Notes: generated from the letters alone by a model not told the origin. A stretch of DNA of 64,000 bases from Streptomyces longisporoflavus (GCF_014649775.1 NZ_BMTR01000008.1:248001-312000); one strand, 5' to 3'; shown: positions 8,382 to 16,999, numbered from the stretch's first letter. Numbers and translations are program-made.

Positions 8382-8385
8382 TCAC

Positions 8386-9201
8386 GTGTCCGAGCAGCAC
8401 ACTCCACGGTCCCTGATCGTCACCTTCTACGGCGCCTACGGGCGCGCGGCCCCCGGCCCGGTGCCCGTCGCCGACCTTGTCAGGCTCCTCGCCCCGGTCG
8501 GCGTGGACGCCCCGTCCGTGCGCTCGTCCGTGTCGCGGCTCAAGCGGCGCGGTCTTCTCGTCCCCGCGCGGACGGCGGCGGGCGCGGCGGGGTACGCCCT
8601 GTCGCCCGACGCGCGCCAGCTCCTGGAGGACGGCGACCGCCGCATCTACGCCGATCCCCCGGCCGCGCGGCAGGGCGGCGGCTGGGTGCTCGCCGTCTTC
8701 TCCGTACCGGAGTCCGAGCGCCAGAAGCGGCACGTGCTGCGCTCCCGTCTCGCCGGTCTCGGCTTCGGTACGGCCGCTCCGGGGGTGTGGATCGCCCCGG
8801 CGCACCTCTACGAAGAGACCCGGCACACCCTGGAGCGCCTGCAACTCGCCTCGTACGTCGATCTGTTCCGGGGCGAGCACCTGGGCTTCGCGGCGACGGC
8901 GGACGCGGTGGCCCGCTGGTGGGATCTGTCCTCGATCGCCAAGGAGCACGAGGCGTTCCTCGACCGGCACGAGCCGGTGCTCCGGGCCTGGCAGAGGCGG
9001 CCGGACACCCCGCCCGACGAGGCGTACCGCGACTATCTCCTCGCCCTGGACTCCTGGCGCCGGCTGCCGTACGCCGATCCCGGCCTGCCCGGAGAACTCC
9101 TGCCGGACGGGTGGCCCGGCGACCGGTCCGCCGAGGTGTTCACGGCGCTCGACGGACGGCTGCGGGACGCGGGTGCGGGCTTCGTCAACTCCCCAGCGTG
9201 A
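8386..9201 (+). CDS. PaaX-family transcriptional repressor
   Basis: The 271-residue protein has the PaaX layout. An N-terminal winged helix (residues about 8-75) includes VRSSVSRLKRRGLLVPA. A Cas2-like middle domain (about 95-175) includes GWVLAVFSVPESERQKRH. A C-terminal domain has YRDYLLALDSWRRLPYADPGLP. PaaX proteins repress aromatic-CoA catabolic genes and are released by an aryl-CoA, so the product of the neighbouring ligase is the likely inducer. It starts with GTG 4 bp after the ligase stop and ends 17 bp into the convergent monooxygenase gene. Two matching dyads in this cluster are candidate targets. Confidence 0.9.
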   Translation: MSEQHTPRSLIVTFYGAYGRAAPGPVPVADLVRLLAPVGVDAPSVRSSVSRLKRRGLLVPARTAAGAAGYALSPDARQLLEDGDRRIYADPPAARQGGGWVLAVFSVPESERQKRHVLRSRLAGLGFGTAAPGVWIAPAHLYEETRHTLERLQLASYVDLFRGEHLGFAATADAVARWWDLSSIAKEHEAFLDRHEPVLRAWQRRPDTPPDEAYRDYLLALDSWRRLPYADPGLPGELLPDGWPGDRSAEVFTALDGRLRDAGAGFVNSPA

Positions 9202-11500
9202 GGCGGGGCTTGGGGGCGTCCGTGCGGCCCGTCTGCGGTCGGCGGCTGCCCGCGCCGTACTGCTGCGGCCAGGCCACGCCAGGACCCGCGTAACCCTGCT
9301 CGGCCGCCGCGTGCAGCGTCCAGTGCGGGTCGTAGAGGTGCGGGCGTGCGAGCGCGCACAGGTCCGTACGCCCGGCCAGGATCAGTGAGTTGACGTCGTC
9401 CCAGGAGGAGATGGCGCCGACCGTGAGGACGGGGACGCCGGTTTCGTTGCGGATGCGGTCGGCGAACGGCGTCTGGTACGAGCGGCCGTACGCGGGGCGC
9501 TCGTCGGAGACGACCTGGCCCGTCGAGACGTCGATCGCGTCGGCTCCGTGCGCGGCGAAGGCGCGGGCGATCTCGACGGCGTCCTCGGCGGTGGTGCCGC
9601 CGTCGGCCCAGTCGGTGGCCGAGATGCGGACGGTCATGGGTTTGCGGGCGGGCCACAGAGCCCGTATCGCGTCGAAGACTTCGAGGGGGAAGCGCAGGCG
9701 GTTCGCCGGCGAGCCGCCGTACTCGTCCGTCCTGCGGTTGGTCAGCGGCGAGAGGAACCCGGACAGCAGATAGCCGTGCGCGCAGTGCAGTTCCAGGAGG
9801 TCGAACCCGCTGCGCTCGGCCCGCCGTGCCGCGTCGGTGAACTGCTCGCGGATCTCGACGAGTCCCGCCCGGTCCAGTTCGAGCGGGCGCCGACTGTTCG
9901 CCTTGTACGGGAGGGGCGACGGCGCGACAAGCGGCCAGTTGCCCTCGTCGAGGGGTTCGTCGATGCCTTCCCACATGAGCTTCGTCGAGCCCTTGCGGCC
10001 CGAGTGTCCGAGCTGGACGCCGATCGCGGTGCCCGGCGCCTGCGCGTGCGCGAAGTCGGTGACGCGGCGCCAGGCGTCGGCCTGCTCGTCGGTGTAGAGC
10101 CCGGCGCAGCCCGGTGTGATGCGGCCGTGCTCGCTGACGCACACCATCTCCGTCATGACCAGACCCGCCCCGCCGAGTGCCCGCGCGCCCAGGTGGACGA
10201 GGTGGAAGTCGCCGGGGACGCCGTCCCGCGCGGAGTACATGTCCATGGGCGACACGACGACGCGGTTGCGCAGGGTGAGGTCGCGAAGCCGGAAGGGCGT
10301 GAACATCGGCGGCGTACCGTCCGGGCAGCCGAACTCGCGCTCGACGGACTCGGTGAAGCGGGCGTCGCGCAGGCGCAGGTTGTCGTGGGTGACGCGGCGG
10401 CTGCGGGTGAGCAGGTTGAAGGCGAACTGGCGCGGCGGCTGGCCGAGGTAGTCCGGGAGCCGCTCGAACCACTCCAGGCTGGCGCGGGCCGCGCGCTGCG
10501 TGGACTCGACGACGGGGCGGCGCTCCGTCTCGTACGCGGCGAGGGCCTCGGGGATTCCGGGCTGTTCCTGGAGGCAGGCGGCGAGCGCGAGAGCGTCCTC
10601 GACGGCCAGTTTGGTGCCGGAGCCGATGGAGAAGTGGGCGGTGTGGGCGGCGTCGCCGAGCAGCACCGTGTTGCCGTGCGACCAGCGTTTGTTGACGACC
10701 GTGCGGAAGTTGATCCAGGCGGATTTGTTGCCGCGCAGGGTCCGGCCGCCGAGCGCGTCGGCGAAGATCTTGGCGCAGCGTTCGGTCGACGCCTGCTCGT
10801 CGAGCTCCGCGAACCCGGCCGCCTCCCACACCTCTTCGCGCATCTCGACGATGACGGTGGACTCACCGCTCGACTCGCCGCTCCCCGCCGTGGAGAACGG
10901 ATAGCCGTGCAGCTGCATCACGCCGTGTTCGGTCTCGGCGATCTCGAAGCGGAAGGCGTCGAACGCGAAGTCGGCCGCGAGCCAGATGTAGCGGCAGCGG
11001 TGCGTCTCGATGCTCGGTGCGAAGACCTCGGCCCGCGCCTCGCGCGTGAGGCTGTGCACGCCGTCCGCCGCGATCACCAGGTCGTACGAGGCGGAGAGCT
11101 CGGCGGCGGGCGGCGCTTCGGCGCGGAAACGCAGGTCGACGCCGAGTTCCCGGCACCGCTCGTGCAGGATGCCGAGCAGCCTGCGCCGCCCGAGCGCCGC
11201 GAAGCCGTGCCCGCCCGAGGTGTGCCGGCTGCCCCGGTGCACGATGTCGATGTCGTCCCAGCGCACGAACTCGGCCTGGAGCGCGGCGTAGACGACGGGG
11301 TCGGCGTGCTCGATGCCGCCGAGTGTCTCGTCGGAGAGGACGACCCCGAAGCCGAACGTGTCGTCCGGGGCGTTGCGCTCCCAGACGGTGATCTCGCGCT
11401 CCGGGTCGAGGCGCTTGAGGAGGGCGGCGGCGTAGAGCCCGCCGGGCCCGCCGCCGATGACGGCGATGCGGCGGGCCGTTCCCCGGCCGGTGGCTGCCAT
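9185..11500 (-). CDS. Bifunctional aryl-CoA flavin monooxygenase / old-yellow-enzyme reductase (2-aminobenzoyl-CoA or salicylyl-CoA type)
   Basis: The protein has 771 residues in two parts. Residues 1-390 are a class A FAD monooxygenase (GGGPGG near 15, DGVHSLTREAR, and GDAAHT near 282). Residues about 400-760 are an old-yellow-enzyme-like FMN reductase (PPMFTPFRLRDLTLRNRVVV, then LTNRRTDEYGGS). This fusion is known from 2-aminobenzoyl-CoA monooxygenase/reductase, which hydroxylates and then reduces the ring, and from proteins annotated as salicylyl-CoA 5-hydroxylase/oxidoreductase. ATG 11500 lies 2 bp after the crotonase stop, so the two are one operon. The 3' end overlaps paaX by 17 bp. The enzyme would be cytoplasmic and NAD(P)H-dependent. 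Confidence 0.88.
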   Translation of the reverse strand: MAATGRGTARRIAVIGGGPGGLYAAALLKRLDPEREITVWERNAPDDTFGFGVVLSDETLGGIEHADPVVYAALQAEFVRWDDIDIVHRGSRHTSGGHGFAALGRRRLLGILHERCRELGVDLRFRAEAPPAAELSASYDLVIAADGVHSLTREARAEVFAPSIETHRCRYIWLAADFAFDAFRFEIAETEHGVMQLHGYPFSTAGSGESSGESTVIVEMREEVWEAAGFAELDEQASTERCAKIFADALGGRTLRGNKSAWINFRTVVNKRWSHGNTVLLGDAAHTAHFSIGSGTKLAVEDALALAACLQEQPGIPEALAAYETERRPVVESTQRAARASLEWFERLPDYLGQPPRQFAFNLLTRSRRVTHDNLRLRDARFTESVEREFGCPDGTPPMFTPFRLRDLTLRNRVVVSPMDMYSARDGVPGDFHLVHLGARALGGAGLVMTEMVCVSEHGRITPGCAGLYTDEQADAWRRVTDFAHAQAPGTAIGVQLGHSGRKGSTKLMWEGIDEPLDEGNWPLVAPSPLPYKANSRRPLELDRAGLVEIREQFTDAARRAERSGFDLLELHCAHGYLLSGFLSPLTNRRTDEYGGSPANRLRFPLEVFDAIRALWPARKPMTVRISATDWADGGTTAEDAVEIARAFAAHGADAIDVSTGQVVSDERPAYGRSYQTPFADRIRNETGVPVLTVGAISSWDDVNSLILAGRTDLCALARPHLYDPHWTLHAAAEQGYAGPGVAWPQQYGAGSRRPQTGRTDAPKPRLTLGS

Positions 11501-11502
11501 CG

Positions 11503-12330
11503 TCAGCGCCCCTGCCACTTGGGCGGGCGCTTGTCCGTGAAGGCCGCGTGGAATTCCTTGTAGTCCTCGCCGGTCATCAGGAGGGCCTGCGTCGCCGCGT
11601 CCAGTTCCACGGCGGCGGCGAGCGGCATGTCCAGTTCGGAGGTCAGCAGCGCCTTGGTCTGCGCGTACGCGAGGGCGGGTCCGTCGGCGAGGCGGCGCGC
11701 CAGGGCCTGTGCGGCCTCGGCTGCCCTGCCCTCGTCCGTCAGCTCGCTGATCAGGCCGATCCGTTCGGCCTCGGGGGCGCGGACCGGGTCGCCGAGCATC
11801 AGGATGCGGGTGGCGTGGCCGAGGCCGACGACGCGGGGCAGGAGGTACGCGGCGCCCATGTCGCCGCCCGACAGGCCGACCCGCGTGAAGAGGAAGGAGA
11901 ACCGCGCCGAGGGGTCCGCCACCCGGAAGTCAGCGGCCAGGGCGAGCACCGCGCCGGCGCCCGCGGCCACCCCGTGCACCGCGGCGATCACCGGGAAGGG
12001 GCACTCCCGGACGGCCCGTACCACCTGGCCCGTCATGCGGTTGAAGTCGAGCAGCTGCGCGGTGTCCATGCCGAGGGTCGCGCCGATGATCTCGTCGACG
12101 TCACCGCCCGAGCAGAAGCCGCGCCCCTCTCCCCCGAGCACCAGGGCGCGTACGGATTTGTCGCGGGAGAGCTCGGCCAGGAGGTCGCGCAGATCGGCGT
12201 AGGCCCCGAAGGTGAGCGCGTTCAGCTTGTCGGGGCGATCGAGGGTGACCGTGGCTACCCCCTCCTCCACCGCGACGCGGATGTGCTGCCAGTCGGGGGT
12301 GCGGGGGGCGGAGCCGGTGAAGGGACTCAT
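11503..12330 (-). CDS. Crotonase-fold (enoyl-CoA hydratase family) protein lacking both hydratase glutamates
   Basis: This 275-residue crotonase has a typical N-terminus (VATVTLDRPDKLNALTFGAY) and oxyanion-hole segments (GGEGRGFCSGGDVDEI; VHGVAAGAGAVLALAAD). In enoyl-CoA hydratase two Glu activate water, one in a PE(I/L) motif and one about 20 residues later. Here the region reads FLFTRVGLSGGDMGAAYLL, then GHATRILML, with neither Glu but a conserved Asp in GGDMG. It may therefore cleave or hydrolyse a ring CoA rather than hydrate a double bond. It leads the operon with the monooxygenase and has a putative PaaX site about 70 bp upstream. Confidence 0.88.
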   Translation of the reverse strand: MSPFTGSAPRTPDWQHIRVAVEEGVATVTLDRPDKLNALTFGAYADLRDLLAELSRDKSVRALVLGGEGRGFCSGGDVDEIIGATLGMDTAQLLDFNRMTGQVVRAVRECPFPVIAAVHGVAAGAGAVLALAADFRVADPSARFSFLFTRVGLSGGDMGAAYLLPRVVGLGHATRILMLGDPVRAPEAERIGLISELTDEGRAAEAAQALARRLADGPALAYAQTKALLTSELDMPLAAAVELDAATQALLMTGEDYKEFHAAFTDKRPPKWQGR

Positions 12331-12400
12331 GGCGACGTGCGGCCTCCTTGGTAGGGGCGGCGGCGGTCTGCGTACCGGAGTTGTTGCTGCCCCTCGAAGT

Positions 12401-12438
12401 TATCACTCGTACGTGACTGTCGTCACGAGTACGCGATA
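12401..12438. promoter_or_regulatory. Putative PaaX operator upstream of the crotonase-monooxygenase operon
   Basis: This 38-bp dyad has outer TATC/GATA, inner CGTGAC-TGTC-GTCACG, and shares the 13-bp core TGACTGTCGTCAC (12414-12426) with the site at 6667. Read from its right end it begins TATCGCGTAC, closely matching TATCGCGCAC of the first site. It lies 71-108 bp before the crotonase ATG. Confidence 0.6.
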
Positions 12439-12577
12439 AACCCTGTGGGTAGAGAGCCCCGGGGGGAGAACCGAAATCCCGTTATGCGCGTCTTGTCACC
12501 CACGCCGCCCGGGGGCCGGACGTCCCGGTATCGCCCGACCGTCGACCCTGTCGACATAGCGCTTAAGATTCGTACGG

Positions 12578-13033
12578 TTGAAAGCAGGACCTCCTGCTGC
12601 CCTGAACGGACCCGCCTTGCCCGAACCTCCCGCTCCCGCCTCGTGGCGCATCGCGCTGCCGCACACCGCCGCGGCAGTCCCGATCGCCCGTGCGCTGGTG
12701 CGTACCGCGCTCACGGAGATCGAGTCGCGCGCCGACAGCGACACCGCCGAGCTGCTCACGGCCGAGCTGGTGGCGAACGCGGTGGAGCACACCTCGGGGC
12801 AGAACCCGATAGAGCTCGTCATAGAGCTCCTGCCGACCGGCTGCCAGGTGGAGGTCCACGACTCGAACCCGCTGCCGCCCGGCAATCTCAGCGATCCCGG
12901 CCCGATGTGCGAGCCGGACCCCTGGCAGGAGCACGGGCGCGGCCTGCTCCTGATCCGCACCCTCAGCTCGTCCTGCGGGCACCGCCCCACCGACTCCGGC
13001 AAGGCGGTCTGGTTCACGCTCCCCGCGGCGTAG
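12578..13033 (+). CDS. HATPase-domain protein (RsbW/SpoIIAB-like anti-sigma-factor type kinase)
   Basis: The 151-residue protein is a single GHKL ATPase domain. The N-box ELVANAVEHTSG lies near residue 65 and the G-box HGRGLLLIRTL near 125. Streptomyces has many such proteins, acting as anti-sigma or anti-anti-sigma kinases. No partner gene adjoins it. The start is uncertain. TTG at 12578 follows a possible -10 (TAAGAT, 12564-12569), but a perfect hairpin GCAGGA-CC-TCCTGC (12584-12597) lies just inside. A downstream TTG at 12617 has a GGA 7 bp upstream and would shorten the protein by 13 residues. Confidence 0.75.
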   Translation: MKAGPPAALNGPALPEPPAPASWRIALPHTAAAVPIARALVRTALTEIESRADSDTAELLTAELVANAVEHTSGQNPIELVIELLPTGCQVEVHDSNPLPPGNLSDPGPMCEPDPWQEHGRGLLLIRTLSSSCGHRPTDSGKAVWFTLPAA

Positions 13034-13043
13034 ACGCGTCCTT

Positions 13044-14495
13044 TCAGGCCCCGGCCCCTGCCCCGGTTTCGGCTTCGGCTTCGGACTTCTGGCCGAGGCG
13101 TGAGTGACGGCGCCCGTACAGCGCGTACACCAAGCTGCCCACGACGAGGAACACGGCGAACTGCACCCACGTCGTCCAGCCCGTGCCCCAGATCAGATAG
13201 AGGCAGAAGCCCACGCCCAGGATCGGGCTCACGGGGTACAGCGGCACCCGGAAGGTGCGCTTCAGCTCCGGCGCCGAGCGGCGCAGGGCGAGCACCGCGA
13301 CGTTCACCACGACCATGATCCCCAGCGTGCCGATCGTCGTCAGATTGACCACCGCGTCGAGCGACGAGAAGGCGGCGGGGACGGCGAAGACGGCCGCGAC
13401 GATCCAGGTGTTGGCGACCGGCGTCGAGGTCTTCGGCGAGACGCGCTCGAAGACGCGCGGGATGAGCCCGTCGCGGGACATCGACATCAGGATGCGGGTC
13501 TGCCCGTACATCACGGCGAGCACGACGGACGCGATGGCCACGACCGCGCCGAAGGCGATGATGCCGCCGCCGACCGCCGAGTCGGTGACCTGGTCGACGA
13601 CCAGCGAGAGCGCGGCGGGCTTGTCGGCGACCGCGTCCGCGCCGAGGGCACCGATCGCCCCGAGGGCGACGGAGACGTAGAGCAGCGTGACGACGCCGAT
13701 GCAGACCAGGATGGCGATCGGGATGTTGCGCCGCGGGTTCTTGACCTCTTCGCCTGCGGTGGTGATCGCGTCGAAGCCGATGAAGGAGAAGAAGGCGAGC
13801 GAGGCGCCCGCGGTGATGCCGGAGGCCCCGGCGCCCGCGAAGGGCGTGAGGTTGCCGGCCTCGAACGCGGTGAACGCGATCGCGAGGAAGAGCAGCAGGA
13901 TGCCGATCTTGAGCACGGCCATCGCGGCGGTCGCCCGCGCGCTCTCGCGGATGCCGCGTACGAGCAGCACCGCGGCGAGCAGGATCACGATCACGGCGGG
14001 CAGGTTCACGACGCCGCCCTCGCCGGGTCCCGAGGAGAGCGCGTCGGGCAGCCGCAGGCCGGTGAGGCTGTCGAGCAGTTCGTTCAGGTACTGGCTCCAG
14101 CCGACCGCCACGGCGGACACGGAGACGCCGTACTCCAGGAGCAGGCACCATCCGACGAGGAACGCGGTGCGCTCGCCGAGCGAGGCGTACGCGAAGGAGT
14201 ACGAGCTGCCGGAGACCGGGATCGCGCCGCCCAGCTCGGCGAACGAGAAGGCGGTGAAGATGCAGGTGACGGCGGCCAGGAAGTACGAGACGGCGACCGC
14301 GGGGCCCGCCTCGGCGACGCTGTCGGAAAGGCCGACGAAGATGCCGGTGCCGACGATCGCGCCGACGCCGAAGCACACCAGCTGGAACAGGCCCATGGTG
14401 CGTTTGAGGCCATGGCCTTCGAGATCGGCGCCCGATTCGGCGACGAGGAGTTCGGGGGACTTGATGCGGAGTCCTGCCGGACCGGTCGAGCGCAT
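13044..14495 (-). CDS. APC-superfamily amino acid permease of the arginine deiminase locus
   Basis: The 483-residue integral membrane protein has about 12-14 hydrophobic segments. Its first, FQLVCFGVGAIVGTGIFVGL, is the signature of cationic amino acid (CAT/YfnA-type) permeases. FFSFIGFDAITTAGEEVKNP is the other family hallmark. It lies downstream of arginine deiminase and ornithine carbamoyltransferase on the same strand, so arginine uptake or arginine/ornithine exchange is likely. A strong terminator for the OTC gene lies in the 110-bp gap, so it probably also has its own promoter. The tail (SEAEAETGAGAGA) is low-complexity. Confidence 0.85.
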   Translation of the reverse strand: MRSTGPAGLRIKSPELLVAESGADLEGHGLKRTMGLFQLVCFGVGAIVGTGIFVGLSDSVAEAGPAVAVSYFLAAVTCIFTAFSFAELGGAIPVSGSSYSFAYASLGERTAFLVGWCLLLEYGVSVSAVAVGWSQYLNELLDSLTGLRLPDALSSGPGEGGVVNLPAVIVILLAAVLLVRGIRESARATAAMAVLKIGILLLFLAIAFTAFEAGNLTPFAGAGASGITAGASLAFFSFIGFDAITTAGEEVKNPRRNIPIAILVCIGVVTLLYVSVALGAIGALGADAVADKPAALSLVVDQVTDSAVGGGIIAFGAVVAIASVVLAVMYGQTRILMSMSRDGLIPRVFERVSPKTSTPVANTWIVAAVFAVPAAFSSLDAVVNLTTIGTLGIMVVVNVAVLALRRSAPELKRTFRVPLYPVSPILGVGFCLYLIWGTGWTTWVQFAVFLVVGSLVYALYGRRHSRLGQKSEAEAETGAGAGA

Positions 14496-14540
14496 GCGGT
14501 GGTTCTCATTTCGGTGGTGCTTGGCGCGGCGGGGTGTGCC

Positions 14541-14579
14541 GCAAAAAAGCGGGGCCGGGGGAAGGTGTTCCCCGGCCCC
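14541..14579 (-). terminator. Intrinsic terminator of the ornithine carbamoyltransferase gene
   Basis: Read leftwards, GGGGCCGGGGAA pairs with TTCCCCCGGCCCC (14551-14579) in a stem of at least 10 bp with one bulge. It is followed by GC and six T (14548-14543). It lies 27 bp past the OTC stop and is the clearest rho-independent terminator in the window. Confidence 0.8.
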
Positions 14580-14605
14580 ACCCGTGTGAGCGTGCGGTAA
14601 CGCGT

Positions 14606-15604
14606 TCAGGCGAGCGTGGCGACGAGAACCGCCTTGATGGTGTGCAGGCGGTTCTCGGCCTCGTCGAAGACGACGGAGTGCGCCGACTCGAAGACCTCGT
14701 CGGTGACCTCGAGAGAGCTTAGACCGTACTGGGCGTGGATCTCGCGGCCGACCTGCGTGCCGAGGTCGTGGAAGGCCGGGAGGCAGTGCAGGAACTTCAC
14801 GTCGGCGTTGCCCGTGGCGCGCAGGACGTCCATGGTCACCGCGTACGGCGCGAGGGCCTCGATGCGCTCGGCCCAGATCTCCTTGGGCTCGCCCATGGAG
14901 ACCCAGACGTCGGTCACGACGAAGTCGGCGCCCGCGACACCTCCGGCGATGTCCTCGCTCAGCGTGATCCTGGCACCGCTGGTCTCGGCGAGCTCGCGCG
15001 CCCGGGCGACGATCTCATCGGCGGGCCAGTAGGCCTTGGGCGCGACGATGCGTACGTCCATGCCGAGCAGGGCGGCCGTGATCAGGTACGAGTTGCCCAT
15101 GTTGAAACGGGCGTCACCGAGGTAGGCGAAGGCGATGTCGGTGAGGGGCTTGGCGCTGTGCTCGGTCATCGTGAGCACGTCGGCGAGCATCTGGGTGGGG
15201 TGCCAGTCGTCGGTCAGGCCGTTGTAGACGGGCACGCCCGCGTAGGCACCGAGCTCCTCGACGATCGCCTGGGCGTCGCCGCGGAGCTGGATGGCGTCGA
15301 ACATCCGGCCGAGGACCCGGGCGGTGTCCTTCGCGGACTCCTTGCTGCCGATGTGGGACCCGGCCGGGTCTATGTAGGTCGTGGACGCGCCCTGGTCGGC
15401 GGCCGCGACCTCGAAGGAGCAGCGCGTCCGCGTGGAGGCCTTCTCGAAGATCAGCGCGATGTTCTTGCCGCGCAGCCGCTGCGTCTCGGTCCCCGCCTTC
15501 TTGGCCGCCTTCAGCTCGGCGGCAAGATCGATCAGGCCGCGGAACTCCTCGGCGGTGAAGTCCAGCTCCTTGAGGAAGTGGCGGCCGGTGAGGTCGATGG
15601 CCAT
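14606..15604 (-). CDS. argF: Ornithine carbamoyltransferase
   Basis: This 332-residue enzyme converts ornithine and carbamoyl phosphate to citrulline, or the reverse in arginine fermentation. The carbamoyl-phosphate motif STRTR is at about residue 57, DDWHPTQMLAD near 130 and the ornithine-site motif HCLPAFHD near 273. The C-terminal extension (GREIHAQYGLSSLEVTDEVFES) resembles catabolic ArcB-type enzymes. It lies 124 bp after arginine deiminase in the same direction, fitting an arc operon. Streptomyces genomes often have a single OTC, which could also serve biosynthesis. A spaced direct repeat upstream suggests separate regulation. Confidence 0.92.
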   Translation of the reverse strand: MAIDLTGRHFLKELDFTAEEFRGLIDLAAELKAAKKAGTETQRLRGKNIALIFEKASTRTRCSFEVAAADQGASTTYIDPAGSHIGSKESAKDTARVLGRMFDAIQLRGDAQAIVEELGAYAGVPVYNGLTDDWHPTQMLADVLTMTEHSAKPLTDIAFAYLGDARFNMGNSYLITAALLGMDVRIVAPKAYWPADEIVARARELAETSGARITLSEDIAGGVAGADFVVTDVWVSMGEPKEIWAERIEALAPYAVTMDVLRATGNADVKFLHCLPAFHDLGTQVGREIHAQYGLSSLEVTDEVFESAHSVVFDEAENRLHTIKAVLVATLA

Positions 15605-15642
15605 GATGGCGCTCCAGGGGTACGCGTACGAGGGTACTGGAA

Positions 15643-15674
15643 GTCTATACGATGCTCCACATTTCTATACAGAC
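15643..15674 (-). promoter_or_regulatory. Spaced direct repeat upstream of argF (possible ArgR-type or other regulator site)
   Basis: Two copies of TCTATAC (15644-15650 and 15664-15670) are exactly 20 bp apart, two helical turns. GTCTATA and TATACAGAC also give imperfect dyad symmetry. The AT-rich motif stands out in GC-rich surroundings and lies 40-70 bp before the argF start. Similarity to ARG boxes is only partial. Confidence 0.4.
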
Positions 15675-15728
15675 CCTGTACTCGCGCGGGCAGTGCGCCG
15701 CCCCGCACCCGCCCGACCGCCTACCGGC

Positions 15729-16964
15729 TCAGTCGACGGGATCCCGCTGCACCGGGCAGCTCATGCACCGCGGGCCGCCCCGGCCGCGCCCCAGCTCGCT
15801 CCCCAGGATCTCGATCACCTCGATGCCCTCCTTGCGCAGATGCGTGTTCGTCGTCGAGTTCCTCTCGTACGCCACGACCACCCCCGGCTCGACCGCGAGG
15901 ACGTTGCATCCGTCGTCCCACTGCTCGCGCGCCGCCGCGTGCACGTCCTGGGTGGCCGTGAGGACCCGGATGCCGCTCAGGCCCAGGGCCGCGGCTATCG
16001 CCCGGTGCATGTGCTCCGGCGGATGGTCGGTGACCTTCAGCTCCCGGCCGTCGACGCCCGGCTCGATGGTGTACGAGCGGAGCATGCCGAGGCCCGCGTA
16101 CTGCGTGAAGGTGTCGCCGTCGACCATCGTCATCACCGTGTCAAGGTGCATGAAGGCACGCCTCTTCGGCATGTCCAGGGCCACGATCGTCTGCGCCGAG
16201 CCCGCGGCGAAGAGCTTGTGCGCGAGCATCTCGACGGCCTGCGGCGTGGTGCGCTCGCTCATGCCGATCAGGACCGCGCCCCGGCCGATCACCAGGACGT
16301 CGCCGCCCTCGATGGTGGAGGGGTAGTCCGACTGCCCCTGTGACCACATGTGGAATTCCTCGGCCCGGAAGAGCGGGTGGTGCTGGTAGATCGCCTCGAA
16401 GTGCACGGTCTCGCGCTGCCGGGCGGGCCAGCGCATGGCGTTGATGGAGACGCCGTCGTATATCCAGGCCGAGGTGTCGCGCGTGAAGAGGTGGTTGGGC
16501 AGCGGGCCGAGCAGGAAGTCGTCGAGGTCCATGCAGTGGAAGCGCACGGACGTCGGCTCCGGGTGTCTCTCCAGGAACTCCCGTTTCGTCATCCCGCCGA
16601 TCAGCGCCTCGGCGAGTTCCGCGGCGGGCAGTGTCTCGAACGCGGCCCGCAGATGGTCCGTCGCCAGCGGCCCGTACTCCTTCTCGTCGAAGACGCGGTC
16701 GAGGACGAGCAGGCGCGCGCCTGGCACGTCCAGGGTCTCGGTCAGCAGGTCGCCGAAGAGGTGGACGGCCACCCCGCGGTCGCGCAGCACGTCGGCGAAT
16801 CCGTCGTGTTCCTGGCGAGCCCTGCGGACCCACAGGACGTCGTCGAAGAGCAACGCGTCCTTGTTGGTCGGGGTGAGCCGCTTGAGCTCCAGATCAGGGC
16901 GGTGCAGGATCACGCGGCGCAGCCGCCCGGCCTCGGAGTCGACATGGAATCCCATGAGGCCCAT
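15729..16964 (-). CDS. arcA: Arginine deiminase
   Basis: This 411-residue enzyme hydrolyses arginine to citrulline and ammonia, the first step of the arginine deiminase pathway. Family motifs are LFDDVLWVRRARQEHD near residue 40, NHLFTRDTSAWIYDGVSINAM near 160, HLDTVMTMVDGD near 275, and the catalytic Cys in GPRCMSCP near 399. Full family length. With the OTC and permease downstream it forms an arcA-argF-permease set, though no carbamate kinase is present, so ATP generation by this route is not shown. ATG 16964 is very close to GGGGAAAG; ATG 16955 is an equally plausible start. Confidence 0.93.
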   Translation of the reverse strand: MGLMGFHVDSEAGRLRRVILHRPDLELKRLTPTNKDALLFDDVLWVRRARQEHDGFADVLRDRGVAVHLFGDLLTETLDVPGARLLVLDRVFDEKEYGPLATDHLRAAFETLPAAELAEALIGGMTKREFLERHPEPTSVRFHCMDLDDFLLGPLPNHLFTRDTSAWIYDGVSINAMRWPARQRETVHFEAIYQHHPLFRAEEFHMWSQGQSDYPSTIEGGDVLVIGRGAVLIGMSERTTPQAVEMLAHKLFAAGSAQTIVALDMPKRRAFMHLDTVMTMVDGDTFTQYAGLGMLRSYTIEPGVDGRELKVTDHPPEHMHRAIAAALGLSGIRVLTATQDVHAAAREQWDDGCNVLAVEPGVVVAYERNSTTNTHLRKEGIEVIEILGSELGRGRGGPRCMSCPVQRDPVD

Positions 16965-16999
16965 CTTTCCCCGGCCGGGCGGCAGTTGCCCGTTGTTGG

